Assembly (NCBI GenBank): GCA_000507305.1 | Contig: DF239295.1 | Coordinates: forward strand, 158,959 to 222,958 | Length of the DNA: 64,000 nt | Origin: Breviolum minutum Mf 1.05b.01 | Taxonomy: Eukaryota > Sar > Dinophyceae > Suessiales > Symbiodiniaceae | Direction of reading: 5' to 3' | Shown: in pieces, positions 19,823 through 30,390 of the stretch | Position numbering within the stretch: the first letter of the stretch is position 1 | How the letters are laid out: each line of letters starts with the position of its first letter | Made by a program: the position numbers and the translations under genes | The notes under the pieces: model-generated | The model's input: only the letters and a program-made list of their open reading frames with translations | Databases searched by the model: none | Told to the model about the DNA's origin: nothing

Positions 19823-21015
19823 AGAATCCAAAGTGTTTCCTCGCCCGTAGAGTGGAATCTGTCTACTATAATCAAAATCAGGGATGGTAGTGCTTATAGG
19901 ATCTTATTGGCGTTCTAGCTAGCTGCAATCCAGTTGTAAATGAAATTGATCAACGCCAGCTCCTAGACTCTTTGTACAGTGGGCCAAGTGCGTATATGGC
20001 TGTGCAGTATGCCTGCATGTTTCATGCTTGCAACTGCACTTATTTGTTGCATTCTACACTAGACAAAAGAAAACATCCTGTTTGCTTTCCCACGAAATCA
20101 TTGGATATAGAGCAAACTACCTCAATCTGAAAACTACAGGGCCTGCAAAAAACCGCTACGAAGCAAATTTCTCCGAGCCATATACGGACGACGTACTAAG
20201 GCCTTATCAAAAGTTTTCTCAAAAGTGTCTCGAAATTAAAAGCAGAAATCATTATGAAATCATTCAAGTTTTTTCAGATGCATCCTCCTCCAAAACTAAT
20301 GAATCTCTGAAAATCAATGGTTGTTTCAGATGATTCATTGTTTTTTGATGCTTTTTGTGTCATTTTCCCCTTTTTTGGGGGGGGACGAAAAAACCTTCAT
20401 TTTTTGAGGTGCTCGAATCCAAGATACTCATGGCAGGCCTTCACCTGCCCAGTGACTCACAAGGTCAAAAACCCATCTATACAAAGAAGTCATTCAAAAA
20501 CAAGTTGGGTGTGGTATAAATAGAGCACGCATGTCCTAATTGTGACTCTTTATAAATATATATGAATAATATATATATATATTATAATTTGTTATAGGTA
20601 AGTGTTATTTACATGGAACAAATAAATAGACTAAGAGAACTGAAGTACATGTAGCCGGAAACGAACTGAGGTGTTGGCTCGACATGTCACGAGGATATTG
20701 TAATGGTACAGGGGTCATCATAATTACCAACCCACACTTCATCCACTATTTTTCACTGGAAATCCCTCAATGGATCCCAAAATGGATCCCATTTAATGAC
20801 CCCAGTGTTACTGATATCTTTACCCAACTAAAAACTCTAAAACTCCATAAGTTTGGGCTGAACCGCAGCTCCATCCATGTTACAATCAACGGAAAGCTCG
20901 ATGTGTATATCAACTGATTTCTTCTATTTCCATTATAGATTTATCATGATTTATCCCGTTGTATGTCCACAACACCAAAGTCATGCAACTGATTGTAAGA
21001 GTGAAACTTAGTATT

Positions 21016-21113
21016 CTAGTTGGTGGTTTCAACCCCATTGAAAAATATTAGTCAATTTGGATCATTTCCCCAGGTGGGGGTAAAAATAAAAAATGTTTGA
21101 AATCACCACCCAG
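21016..21113 (+). repeat. Family A element
   Basis: CTAGTTGGTGGTTTC at the left, ATCACCACCCAG at the right. Confidence 0.9.
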
Positions 21114-21193
21114 TATTATACACATGGAACATACGCAAAATGGAGAAGTTCATCCTACTTCGATCAAAAGCTCATTCCACAATTAATCATATC

Positions 21194-21306
21194 TACCCTC
21201 CATGAAACTAACAGCTTGCCCCTGAAAATAGGCCGAAACCCGCCGAAACCCAAAGGGAAACTCATCTGAACCAACCCCAGTGTTTGGGGTGCTACAGGAA
21301 GGGTAT
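21194..21306 (+). repeat. Family B element, diverged
   Basis: TACCCTCCATGAAACTAACA, CCCCTGAAAATAGGCC, AAACCCAAAGGGAAACTC and a weak right end. Confidence 0.65.
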
Positions 21307-21631
21307 ATCGTTGGGTTGGACGTGGTGACTTCCATCATCCATTTAAGTACCCACCACATCCGGGTTTTGGGGTGGAGTATCTAGGTACCACGGCACGGTA
21401 CTGACGTTGCGTGGCTCTCCATAATCCAGACATCCAAAACTGGTTGGTGCTCAACCCCCCCACCTTGTTGCTCAGTTGCTCGTTATTTAGTTTTCAAAAA
21501 TAGTCATCTTTTTCTCATTTGCTCATCACTAAGCACAGCCCAGAAAAATGATGTTAAAAACACAACATATTTTTTGAAATGGTCACACGATTCTCAAAAA
21601 CATGATCCCTTCTCACAATTAATTACCCTGA

Positions 21632-21748
21632 CTAGTTGGTGGTTTCAAAAACCATTTCAAAAAATATGCTCGTGTCAAATTGGATCCATTTCGCCAATTT
21701 TGCGGCTAGTAAAAACTCGATTCCGCCAATCAAAACTTGACCACCTAA
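21632..21748 (+). repeat. Family A element, degenerate
   Basis: CTAGTTGGTGGTTTC and GTGTCAAATTGGATCC are clear; the right end reads GACCACCTAA. Confidence 0.7.
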
Positions 21749-21756
21749 TTCCCAGC

Positions 21757-21862
21757 TACCCTCCGCTAAACAAACATAGCAATGGAAAATCCGCATCTTG
21801 AATAGGAAATACATCTTCAAATGGTGGATTTTCCATTGCTATGTTAGATTACCGGAGTGTAA
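21757..21862 (+). repeat. Family M element
   Basis: TACCCTCCGCTAAACAAAC and GCAATGGAAAATCCGCATC pair with TTCCATTGCTATGTTAGATT and ACCGGAGTGTA. Nearly identical to 11022-11130 in the loop and right arm. Confidence 0.9.
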
Positions 21863-22030
21863 CATTTTTTTTTGCCCCTGGAAATGGATGGTTGGTCATC
21901 TCCTTTTGAGGCACAAGCCCTGAAATGTTCAAACACTTTCGTTTCAGGGAGGGTTATCACCCTGGAAGATTCCGCATTTTGAACACACAAAGTCATACGA
22001 AGGTGGATGGTTTTTTGATGAGCTGTCCGA

Positions 22031-22178
22031 CAAAAGCCCTCGGAGACTTTCCATTGAATTCTGGTCGTTTAATAGCGATCCCTATAATTGTTTATGAAAT
22101 AATCCCCACATAACTGGGTAGGAAATGTCATCCCGTACTATACCCTAAACAACCAGGTTTGTTATTTTCATTGCTCAG
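22031..22178 (+). repeat. Family D element, left end decayed
   Basis: ATAGCGATCCCTATAATTG, AATCCCCACATAACTGGGTA and TTTTCATTGCTCAG are intact. Confidence 0.75.
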
Positions 22179-22330
22179 ATGATTTCCTTTTCAACTTGGC
22201 ACTTTTCACATCATGGATGATGTTTCACCACCCAAAATCCCACTGGCACCTGTGCCAAGATTTGTGCTTCTCCAAGGACTAAAGAGTCCAAACCACTGCT
22301 TACCTTTCAAGGATTCAGATTTTTAGATGC

Positions 22331-22432
22331 TACCCATAGGATTCATGGGACTGGTATACATTTACCTAGATGTTGCTTGATTATTTTTTATGGGAAATGA
22401 TATGGTAAATGTAGGGTAAATATACCATAATT
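22331..22432 (+). repeat. Family C element
   Basis: TACCCATAGGATTCATGGGA at the left; the right arm keeps GGTAAATATACCATAA only. Confidence 0.75.
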
Positions 22433-22813
22433 GCATGTTACATTGATCTTATGCGATATGCCATATAAACAGTGTTTTTTTTATAAAGGAAAACCTAGTT
22501 ATGAAGCCGGGATTAAGATTACGTTTCTAATCTGCCCCACATATGTATGTACCAATTATGAAGGTATGTTAGGGTTACAGCAGAGTAAAAGATGTAAAAG
22601 TCTAAGATACTGGGTGCATAAACCGTGCATTTTTTAAACATCATAATTCAGCAAATCATCGGCTCAGCGCCCAAGTAGATCACCCTTGTACCAATACCTT
22701 CCTTCGGGAACGATCACATATCTAACATGAATGTCATTCCAGGAAACTCATCTTCCCTACCTTCGGTATCCGGATATGTTAGTGACACCGGGAGGGTTTT
22801 TTTCTCAACTTTT

Positions 22814-22911
22814 CTGGTTGGTGGTTTCAAGCCATCTGAAAAATATTAGTCAAAATGGGAATCTTCCCCAAATAGGGATGAAAATAAAAAATAATTGAAA
22901 CCACCACCTAG
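22814..22911 (+). repeat. Family A element
   Basis: CTGGTTGGTGGTTTC at the left, ACCACCACCTAG at the right; internal CGGGG core replaced by AAATAGGGATG. Confidence 0.9.
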
Positions 22912-23327
22912 TTTTGAGACTGCTATGAAAAATCAATAAAAATCAACACCGGACTCCATGATATCAGACTTGGGGTCGGACCAATTTCACCCGTTATCAG
23001 CAAGAACAAATAACTCGGTTTTGCATCTGCCCAACTGCATTCATCCAAAAACAAGTTACTTTATATCCAGTTACAACCAAAGTCGAGATACACCTAAATC
23101 AACGCCAAATGAAACATCTCAACAACTATCAACTACCTTCAACACATCAACTGCTCACAAACAAACCTACAATGCCATGCGAACTTTAGATCCAAACCAT
23201 TAGACTCACTGCACCTCAAAGAGATGTTGAATGGCCCCTTCTCCACTGTGGCAAAAGAGGTATGGCTCCAACTCCTGCGGATTCTCCGCTTGGCAATTCG
23301 ATTCATAGCCATAGGTACAGTATCCAT

Positions 23328-23411
23328 ACTATTTTGATGGAAATAATGGGATAAACATGGATAAACTACCTATCAACTGGTTTTCTTGCCGGATTTCTGA
23401 ACTATCAAGTA
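23328..23411 (+). repeat. Family H element, decayed
   Basis: AATAATGGGATAAAC, CTACCTATCAACTGG and GGATTTCTGAACTATCAAGTA match the family with small deletions. Confidence 0.6.
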
Positions 23412-23439
23412 CGTAGGTACACACGCCGCTAAAGGAAAC

Positions 23440-23560
23440 GGAATCTGGAGATGGTCAATTGAGATTGATGGCCTTGGATTTGCGACTCTTTGATGCGACT
23501 GGAAAAAGTGAACCACAAAATACTGTCCCAAACGGTGGTTTGATGGTGAAATGTTCATGG
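23440..23560 (-). other. Segment paralogous to 41500-41600
   Basis: GATGCGACTGGAAAAAGT (plus strand) is identical in both places and the similarity extends about 50 bp on each side with a three-base indel. On the minus strand both give FTFSSRI followed by a helical stretch (KESQIQ here, IQKQLQEFE there). Could be two exons of a duplicated domain or a decayed repeat. Confidence 0.45.
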
Positions 23561-23807
23561 TGCAATCGGTAAGAATCACCAAAAAACATATCCAAGATTG
23601 CTAATTGGGTTCGTGCTTCGAAGGTACTTGGATCCCTAGGGATGTATCGTTATTTCATCATTTGAGTTCTCCAAAGGCATCTTTCAAAGACTCCTCAAGC
23701 GCCAAGCAAAAAAAAGTGGGCCAACCATCTTTAAGAATGAAGGGACAAAACCAGATACATCAGTTGTATACGGCAAGAAAAAGGGGAGATACTGTTTTGG
23801 TTATGAT

Positions 23808-24071
23808 TTAGCCACACAAGATACCAAACTGTTTTTTTACAACCCAAATAGCGGCTAAGTCATATCCCAAAACCAGTCTTTTTAATAGCCCCAAGTTGGA
23901 AAAGGATACGGATAGCTCCGGGGAGGGTGGGACTGGCCCTGGCTTAAGGATAGACTTGGGATCTTCAACTGCGTCATGGCTATGCCTCCGAAAGATGAGA
24001 AGAGTAAAGTGTCTCCTGACATCTAAAGCTTTCACCAGAATTGTATTCCTTTCGGATTGGTTCCTAAACAA
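23808..24071 (-). CDS. Candidate coding region, protein unknown
   Basis: An 87-codon minus frame that includes VEDPKSILKPGPVPPSPELS and VSFSNLGLLKRLVLGYDLAA. GATGTCAG at about 24020 is a possible acceptor and the donor is unclear. The plus strand is also open (75 codons). Confidence 0.35.
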   Translation of the reverse strand: MFRNQSERNTILVKALDVRRHFTLLIFRRHSHDAVEDPKSILKPGPVPPSPELSVSFSNLGLLKRLVLGYDLAAIWVVKKQFGILCG

Positions 24072-24318
24072 ACATCTACCTGGAACACAAGTTGCTATTA
24101 AGTCTCGATCAACTTTACCATGAAAACCACAATTGACTTAGAAAAAAATGGTACACTAGGTTTTTCACAGGAAGTCAGAAATTCATCTTTTAGAAAGATG
24201 TGTGAAAGGTGTGTTTGATAAACTCTGTTTCTGGAACGTTTTTTCAAATCACTTTCCGTGATGACCTCAACTTACCAATGGGGCGCAGGAAGGGTAAGAC
24301 CCGCACAAATTTTACTGT

Positions 24319-24443
24319 CCCTAAGAATCCAGGTATGTCCTAAGAAAGGGAGAAATCCCCTACATTCCTATTCTTTTCGGATGGGATTGGAACCCTCAAT
24401 CCTATTCTAGGAAGGGGTCTGGATTCTTAGGGATATGTCATGA
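24319..24443 (+). repeat. Family E element (reference copy)
   Basis: CCCTAAGAATCCAGGTATGT and CCTAAGAAAGGG at the left, GGTCTGGATTCTTAGGG at the right, with CTACATTCCTATTCTTTTCG inside. Confidence 0.85.
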
Positions 24444-24530
24444 TGTTAAGTTGATAATCTATGTGTATTCATCCAAGGTTGGAGACTGTCTGTCCATGTA
24501 TGCAACATCAATATGCAAATACAAAATATC

Positions 24531-24618
24531 TGGAACCCAAATGGGGCCCCTTGATTTGGTTGGAAAATAAAGGCCTTAGTCTGCGGGATTGACCTTCAAA
24601 AATAGAGATCACTAGGGC
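24531..24618 (+). repeat. Family J/K element, diverged
   Basis: TGGAACCCAAATGGGGCCCC, AAGGCCTTAGTCTGCGGG and GACCTTCAAAAATAGAGATC. A short TA run follows at 24638-24656. Confidence 0.65.
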
Positions 24619-25463
24619 TTTAAATTTATCATATCATCATATATATATATATATGTATCCATAGTTGATCATCGTTGTAGGTGATCTGCTCCTTTGGTAT
24701 GAAAATTCCATTTACAACCAACTTTCAAAATCGAGGAACCGCAAAAACAGACCTGAAGAGGAAAATGTTGCACCACTCAGTGGAAAATGCCTGACCCAAA
24801 GTTCCCCCTTTCCTCACCCCACTTTTTCCGCATCTCCTCCCGACTCAGACCAGACTTGTGACTGAGGAAAGCATGCACAGCCCTCAGCTACACATCTCAC
24901 AACGCAGGTGAATTGTGAACGTTTTTTTTCACACACCTGAATTGCAGTGTCTCTTTTCATATAACATCACCACAATGTTAGCAATTATTTTGGTCTGATC
25001 GTTCTATGTCAATGTTGTCTGATGTGCCATTTCTGCCAACAGTTGTACAAAAATCCTGCACCGGGGGGCGAGGGTTTCAAGTGCTAAACCCATTGGTTAG
25101 GCTGCCATCTCTCATAAATCAACTAGTGCAGGAGTTTGCTAAGAGTCGCGGAAGGGCCAGGTTGGTGTGGGGTTTCTTTCCTAATGAAAAAAAGAAGTGG
25201 TTTCTACTACGAACAGGACAGAACTGAAGGAAGGGATAAGCAATTTGAAAAGGCATAAACAAGTTCATCCTTCCAAATACACTGTATCAAATTAGCCAAA
25301 TATAGCCAAATTGATAAAGGCTCTTTCATCAAGCCAAAGTGTTCTAGCAGCCGGCAGTCAAACTACTCTCAAAAGCCTCTGGATGTGTTGCCAAACCTCT
25401 GAGGTCTCCATACACAGAAACAAAACTCAACGTTTTCGTTGCTCATGCTAATCCAATCTATTG

Positions 25464-25465
25464 AG

Positions 25466-25503
<38 letters not shown>
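25464..25503 (+). repeat. (GTT)n microsatellite
   Basis: About thirteen uninterrupted GTT units. The plus-strand translation is a run of cysteine or leucine and is not evidence of a gene. The stretch 24665-25800 holds two plus-strand frames (25006-25227 and 25461-25895) without splice or homology support. Confidence 0.95.
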
Positions 25504-25823
25504 CAATTATTTGGTCAATATATCATGTCTACAACCTGCAAAGACCTGAACTCAGGAGAATTTCTGTGTGCGTGTGTTCAAATACCTCCTTCTCACTGGC
25601 TTTTTGGGAATATCACGTCACATCACATTTGATTTGTGAACACTCTTCGGTATTACAAGCAACCTCCAAAAGTGACACGAACAAAACTAGTTCTTCTCGT
25701 TTCCACTCAAAAACCAATCCCCAGACTAGAAGTAACTACAAACAAAAGTCAATCAAAGCATCTTTAAATTCTCAATTGGTCTATTTCCTCTCAACATCAG
25801 AAACTCAAAAATTCTACGTAAAA

Positions 25824-25967
25824 CAAGTGATCCTTACTTTTCATTATATATACTTCTTGTTTACTAGGGATCCATATAATGGCGGCTTGTTGTAATCACC
25901 ACATAACTAGGTAGTTTGTCATCCCATATACCCCAAAAAAACCAGGGAACCTTGTTTCATTCCTCAA
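25824..25967 (+). repeat. Family D element, left end changed
   Basis: ACTAGGGATCCATATAATGG, CACCACATAACTAGGTAG and GTTTCATTCCTCAAGTG; AAGTG is repeated at both edges. Confidence 0.75.
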
Positions 25968-26109
25968 GTGGATGCTTCTTCCAGCTTTCCCCGATTCCAA
26001 GTTCCCCAGACTCGATGGCTGCAAACTTGTTCATGTCCTTAGGGTGGCTCCAGAGAGGAAGCCTTCTTGTATTCAGGAATTTTGGAGCCAACAAAACATG
26101 TCGAATATA

Positions 26110-26213
26110 TATCCTCTGGTAAACTAACATGGCAATGGAAAATGGACCTTCTGAAAATGTATTCCATGCTAAAAATGGGATGTTCCATTGCCATGTTAGT
26201 TTACCAGGGTGTG
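26110..26213 (-). repeat. Family M element, reverse orientation
   Basis: ATCCTCTGGTAAACTAACAT and GGCAATGGAAAATGG pair with CCATTGCCATGTTAGTTTAC and CAGGGTGTG. The loop GAAAATGTATTCC is the reverse of the usual one. Confidence 0.85.
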
Positions 26214-26495
26214 AACAAATATAATCTACACATACAAAAAACATTCAAAACCAGTAGATCTGGAATGGCTAAATCGTTTTGATTCATCAACACATGATGT
26301 GTAATGTTTGATCTAGGATTCTAATCACCATGAAAAATCTCAATGACAGCATCCAATCAAAAAAACCTACAAACTGCCCTCTGCCTGCTGTCTTGCTGTC
26401 TTCATGCGGGGTCACATCCGAGTTTCTGGGGAAGCAAAGTAGAGCTCAAAGCGGTTGCACCTGACCACTCCATCGAGTAGCGAGCCGTTCTAATC

Positions 26496-26647
26496 CTACT
26501 TGGAGGATCATCCCAGGACAGAAGTAAGTCGCTAGGATCACCACCATGCATATGTCAAAGCCATAAAAACGCCATTGCCCCACCTAGGGGAGGAAAACCA
26601 TCACCATGGTTATTAGCCACGGATTAACTGGGATGATCCTCCAAGTA
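26496..26647 (+). repeat. Family G element
   Basis: TACTTGGAGGATCATCCCAG at the left, CTGGGATGATCCTCCAAGTA at the right, diverged middle. Confidence 0.85.
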
Positions 26648-26811
26648 GTATCCTCCAGTGATTTTCGTGTACTGTAAAACTTAGTTGCCTATATTACATA
26701 TCCATTTATTAGCTAAATTCAAAACCGGACATCCAACTGCTACAATTCGTGGCTTGTCTTGTTGACAGGTTCAGATTTTGTTGGATCTTGGAAGTTACTG
26801 GAAACAGTCCA

Positions 26812-26893
26812 ACTGTTGATGGAAAAAATCCTGCACCAGTTGATAGGTAGTTTATCCCATTATTTACAAGGTTTTAAACATGGACCATCAACC
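26812..26893 (-). repeat. Family H element, right end decayed
   Basis: CTGTTGATGGAAAAAATCC and TGCACCAGTTGATAGGTAG with TTTATCCCATTATTTACAAG. Confidence 0.7.
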
Positions 26894-27039
26894 GTATTCT
26901 GAAGGAAAAAAAATGCCCACATAGTGGCTAGAAGTCTAGTACTGTGAGACTGTTGTCATGGTGGAGACAATGGCCTTAATGACAACTATCTTCACGAGTA
27001 TTGGAAAGATGGTGAACCATCGAAGACTTGGTGGAACAT

Positions 27040-27240
27040 CAATGGTTGTTTCTGGTTCCCTCAAAAAAAGGTGGGATCGGTAGCATATAACCCCCAGAAG
27101 GCAAGGACTATATATATATATATAAGTGGTATATAAGTGGTATATATTGCCAATTGGGTGACTATATGTATATATATATATATGTATATATATTACATGC
27201 TACCTGCCACCTATTAAGGGAATCCCAGGAACCTTCATTG
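27040..27240 (+). repeat. Family I element
   Basis: CAATGGTTGTTTCTGGTTCC at the left, GGGAATCCCAGGAACCTTCATTG at the right, expanded by TATATA runs. Confidence 0.85.
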
Positions 27241-27314
27241 AGAACATGCCCACTTCTGTTTTGATGGAGACATTGTCGCTTCAAATGTTCAAATTTTCAA
27301 ACCTCCATGAGAGT

Positions 27315-27425
27315 ATACCCCCGAAGTTTAACAGTTCGCCCCTGAAAAATGCTGGTTGCAAGACGATCCTTTCCAATTGGGAAGGTAACTTTTCAGGGGC
27401 ACACAGTTAAAACTTCGCGAGGGTA
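27315..27425 (+). repeat. Family L element
   Basis: TACCCCCGAAGTTTAACAGT pairs with AGTTAAAACTTCGCGAGGGTA; GAAAAATGCTGGTTGCAAG inside. Confidence 0.9.
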
Positions 27426-27672
27426 ACAAATGGATTAAGTTTGAAGATAGGAAGTGTGTCAACTTGCTTACAACTTACTATATTTACAATTGATAGGGAG
27501 ATTCAACGATTTGGCAGAGAGTCATTATAGCCTTTGGGGCAAAGAACCTGTATATCAAGGACTTGGGAATGACCTACTTGGTATATACCTAGCCCTTCAA
27601 TCAACTTGGACATGAGGAAATTCCTGCAAATGTATCGCTGGATCACTTTTGATTCACCAACTTGAATTTCAG

Positions 27673-27853
27673 GTGAGCCACGAAAAAAACCCTCCTACTT
27701 TCCATTGAATCCTGGTTGGTTTATAGGGATCCTTAGAATGGTTTATTATAATCCCTACAAAACTGGGTAGTATAATCCCCTACATAATCTAACCAACCAG
27801 GGTTTTTTTCATTTCTCATATACCCTAAACAACCAGGTTTTTTTCCATTGCTC
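27673..27853 (+). repeat. Family D element with consensus-like splice ends
   Basis: Starts GTGAGCCACGAAAAAAACCC directly after TTTCAG and ends TTTTTTTCCATTGCTCAG. CAGGTGA is repeated at both edges. On the plus strand this would be a near-consensus GT-AG intron; part of the right end is duplicated (CATTTCTCATATACCCTAAA). Confidence 0.85.
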
Positions 27854-28126
27854 AGGTGATGTTTGTGTTAACTTGCCTTTTGCTGTCAACCTTGGAATTG
27901 TTTTTTTGCAGAAAAGCTTGAAATATTTGGAACATTCAAACAGGTGGATGCATCTTCTATGTATCATAGAAGCAAATCCTTAAATTGAACTTTCTCGATG
28001 TACAGGGCAAATGTCCCCACCTAGTATGGCAGGTACTACCATCTAAGAATCTACTACCTGTTTTACAGTTGGCAGCAAATATTTGGAATCATTGCACTTA
28101 TGGCACTTGAAGAATCCCTTGTATAA

Positions 28127-28245
28127 ACCCTAAGAATCCGGTCCACCGCTCCCGAAAATTCGTAGGATTGATGGTCCAAATCCCATCACCAGAATAGGAT
28201 TATAGGGGAAATCGCTTTCTTAGGATATATCTGGATCCTTAGGGA
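28127..28245 (-). repeat. Family E element, reverse orientation
   Basis: CCCTAAGAATCCGGTCC at the left, TTAGGATATATCTGGATCCT at the right. Confidence 0.8.
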
Positions 28246-28544
28246 TAAATTACCATCTCTGCGTTTCTGATGCTGGCACCATCAAATTGTCTGGATGAAA
28301 ATCTCCTGACCACCTCATTCCACTAGGACACCCCAACGTGGACAAGACGGAGACTTCAGGTACCAACTGGACAGCAAAGAGTGGGAGCAGTGGCTGGTAA
28401 CATGGAAGAAATCATGCAACGGTTAATAAATATCTTATAGCTTTAAGGTATTCATAACGAATCCAACTAATCTGGGTGTCTCTCTTGCAGTCTTTTGGCA
28501 GCATGATCTCGGCCCGGCAAAAACAACTGTAAGCAAAGCACAAT

Positions 28545-28614
28545 TTAATATCCAATAGTTGAGGAAGCATAGTTGATCAACTCTTTATGTTTCAGTAAGC
28601 TGGAACAGAACATC
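28545..28614 (-). CDS. Candidate terminal exon
   Basis: 70 nt ending in TAA. The acceptor CATTTTTTTTCCAG is excellent, one base completes a codon, and the frame reads MFCSSLLKHKELINYASSTI, then GY and stop. No phase-compatible upstream exon was fixed. Short, so chance is possible. Confidence 0.35.
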
Positions 28615-29291
28615 CTGGAAAAAAAATGAATAAAATGGTTTCCCCGGACAAATCTTGAAAATAAGGTCACGTCACTATGGTTTGCCCAACTAACTACCAT
28701 GGTGGTGGATGTGTGTTTCATAGATACCTGGTATGAGACCCTGAACTTTAGAAGTGCTTTCAACGACCTAAACTCACCATGCGTTGTCAGACCCAAAATG
28801 TCAAGTCACTCAGTGACTTGTTACTTTCCGGACCAGGATGGTAAGCGAGCGCCAAATAGATGTAACAAGGGGGTCATGCAAAGTAAATGTTGGTTGAACA
28901 AAGTTCTATATGGCTACACACCTGGATAGCCGCTGGTAACATGTATTGCCAATCCACTTCAATCCTGAAGAATAGAAAGGTTCTTCAATGATCATACATG
29001 CACATCAAACATGCATCTTGCAGGTATCCACCTCCATGATTGAGCTACATGAGTGGTGCAAACAACGTACAGTATATGTATACATCTACAATGTATTCTC
29101 AGAACATGCCTGGAAAACATGTTTGGGTTCTTATATGTTCTTATCTTCTACTTAGAACATTTTGGATGATCACACTAAGAACACTTATTGAAACTAAAAG
29201 AACATCTCCTCAAAACTGTTCCAAGTAGTTGTCTATCACTATGCTGATACACAAATTCTAAACATACAATCTAAAAATCATAGAAAACATA

Positions 29292-29395
29292 TCCCAAATG
29301 CTCCATGTATGGTAGATTTACCTACACCTAGTATAAAAATCCACCATTCATTTGTAGGTAAATATACCATACCAGTCCCGCGGATGATATGGGTA
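29292..29395 (-). repeat. Family C element
   Basis: CCCAAATGCTCCATGTATGG at the left, CCAGTCCCGCGGATGATATG at the right; loop in reverse orientation. Confidence 0.8.
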
Positions 29396-29401
29396 TCATA
29401 A

Positions 29402-29493
29402 CTAGCTGGTGTTTGAACCAACCCCATTTGAAAAATATGCACAAGTCAAATTGGATCATTTCCCCAGGGATCGAGGGTAAAAACACCAACTAC
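29402..29493 (+). repeat. Family A element, cut by family F
   Basis: CTAGCTGGTGTTTGAACC at the left; the body runs to AAAAACACCAAC, where a family F copy begins. Confidence 0.75.
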
Positions 29494-29578
29494 TTGGATG
29501 TCCCAGGAAGTGAGTGAAAGGTTAGGTTCAGTTGGTTATATTCCCAATATGTTTCCCTTTTATAAGTAATTATAACCC
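29491..29578 (+). repeat. Family F element, right end lost
   Basis: CTACTTGGATGTCCCAGGAA at the left; the right arm ends at TTATAACCCATGG, next to a C-like end. Confidence 0.7.
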
Positions 29579-29760
29579 ATGGATGATATAGGTATTATAA
29601 CCAAACACTTTGCGTTCCTCCCATTTCTTTGGGTCATCCCAACGTATCCCTTCTCCTTGTCCTTGGCAAAGTCCACCAGTTCCTGGCAACGGTGAGCAAG
29701 CACTCGATACCTGTGGCTTCCAACAGAACTGATAAGACTCCTCTAAAAGAGACAAATGGA

Positions 29761-29854
29761 TACCCTCCAGGAAATTAACATATCCCACCTTGGGAAAAGG
29801 AAAATCATCTTCAAAATGCCATTTTTTGGGGATATGTTAGTTCCCTGGAGGGTA
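29761..29854 (+). repeat. Family M/B-like element
   Basis: TACCCTCCAGGAAATTAACA and TATCCCACC pair with GATATGTTAGTTCCCTGGAG and GGTA; a distinct subfamily also seen nested at 45508. Confidence 0.85.
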
Positions 29855-29892
29855 CATATACAAACATACAACTACAGTAGATATGTGTAGAC

Positions 29893-30390
29893 CTATTGGA
29901 AACATATTAGAGTATCTATATAGGTACCTTCATTTTGACCCAGCTCGCAAATGTCTGGTTTTCTTGCACCCGCTTTTTGCACCTTTGTTGTTGTCGCTGT
30001 GTTGGTCGCACATATCTTTGCGAGCGATCCACCGATGGGACGAAACCCCAAAAAGGATGTTCTCTTGGCTGAGAAGCGACAAGGTGCTTCCGGTATCTTC
30101 CAGTTAGACATGGCCAAAAAATCAATTTCATACATTTCATAGATTTTCATAGTCCCTCAAAAAAGGATTCTTTTGAAAACAGGACTGTTTGCTTTCGTAC
30201 GCCATCTTTCACATGTCATCCGCCAGGTCTCACCGACTTCAGCTGTTCTGAAGCAAGGCTTTCCGTGCCCATTTCGTTGCACCCACCTGCGTCGGATTTC
30301 CCCAAACGAGGAGTTTTGGATCATACGGTCAACATGAAATGGAAGGCCCCTTAAATGACCTATTGTCTTTGGACAAATTGAGGAAACCAA
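29893..30390. other. Candidate coding segment, strand unresolved
   Basis: GC-richer than its flanks and open on both strands. On the plus strand, 29951-30142 starts MSGFLAPAFCTFVVVAVLVA like a signal sequence. On the minus strand, a frame near 30213-30330 reads GGCNEMGTESLASEQLKS before a strong GTGAGA donor, and another covers 30157-30390. I cannot choose; the minus reading agrees with other exons. Confidence 0.3.

Noticed and set aside
25461..25895. 144-codon plus-strand frame
   Set aside because: It begins in a GTT microsatellite and has no splice or composition support.
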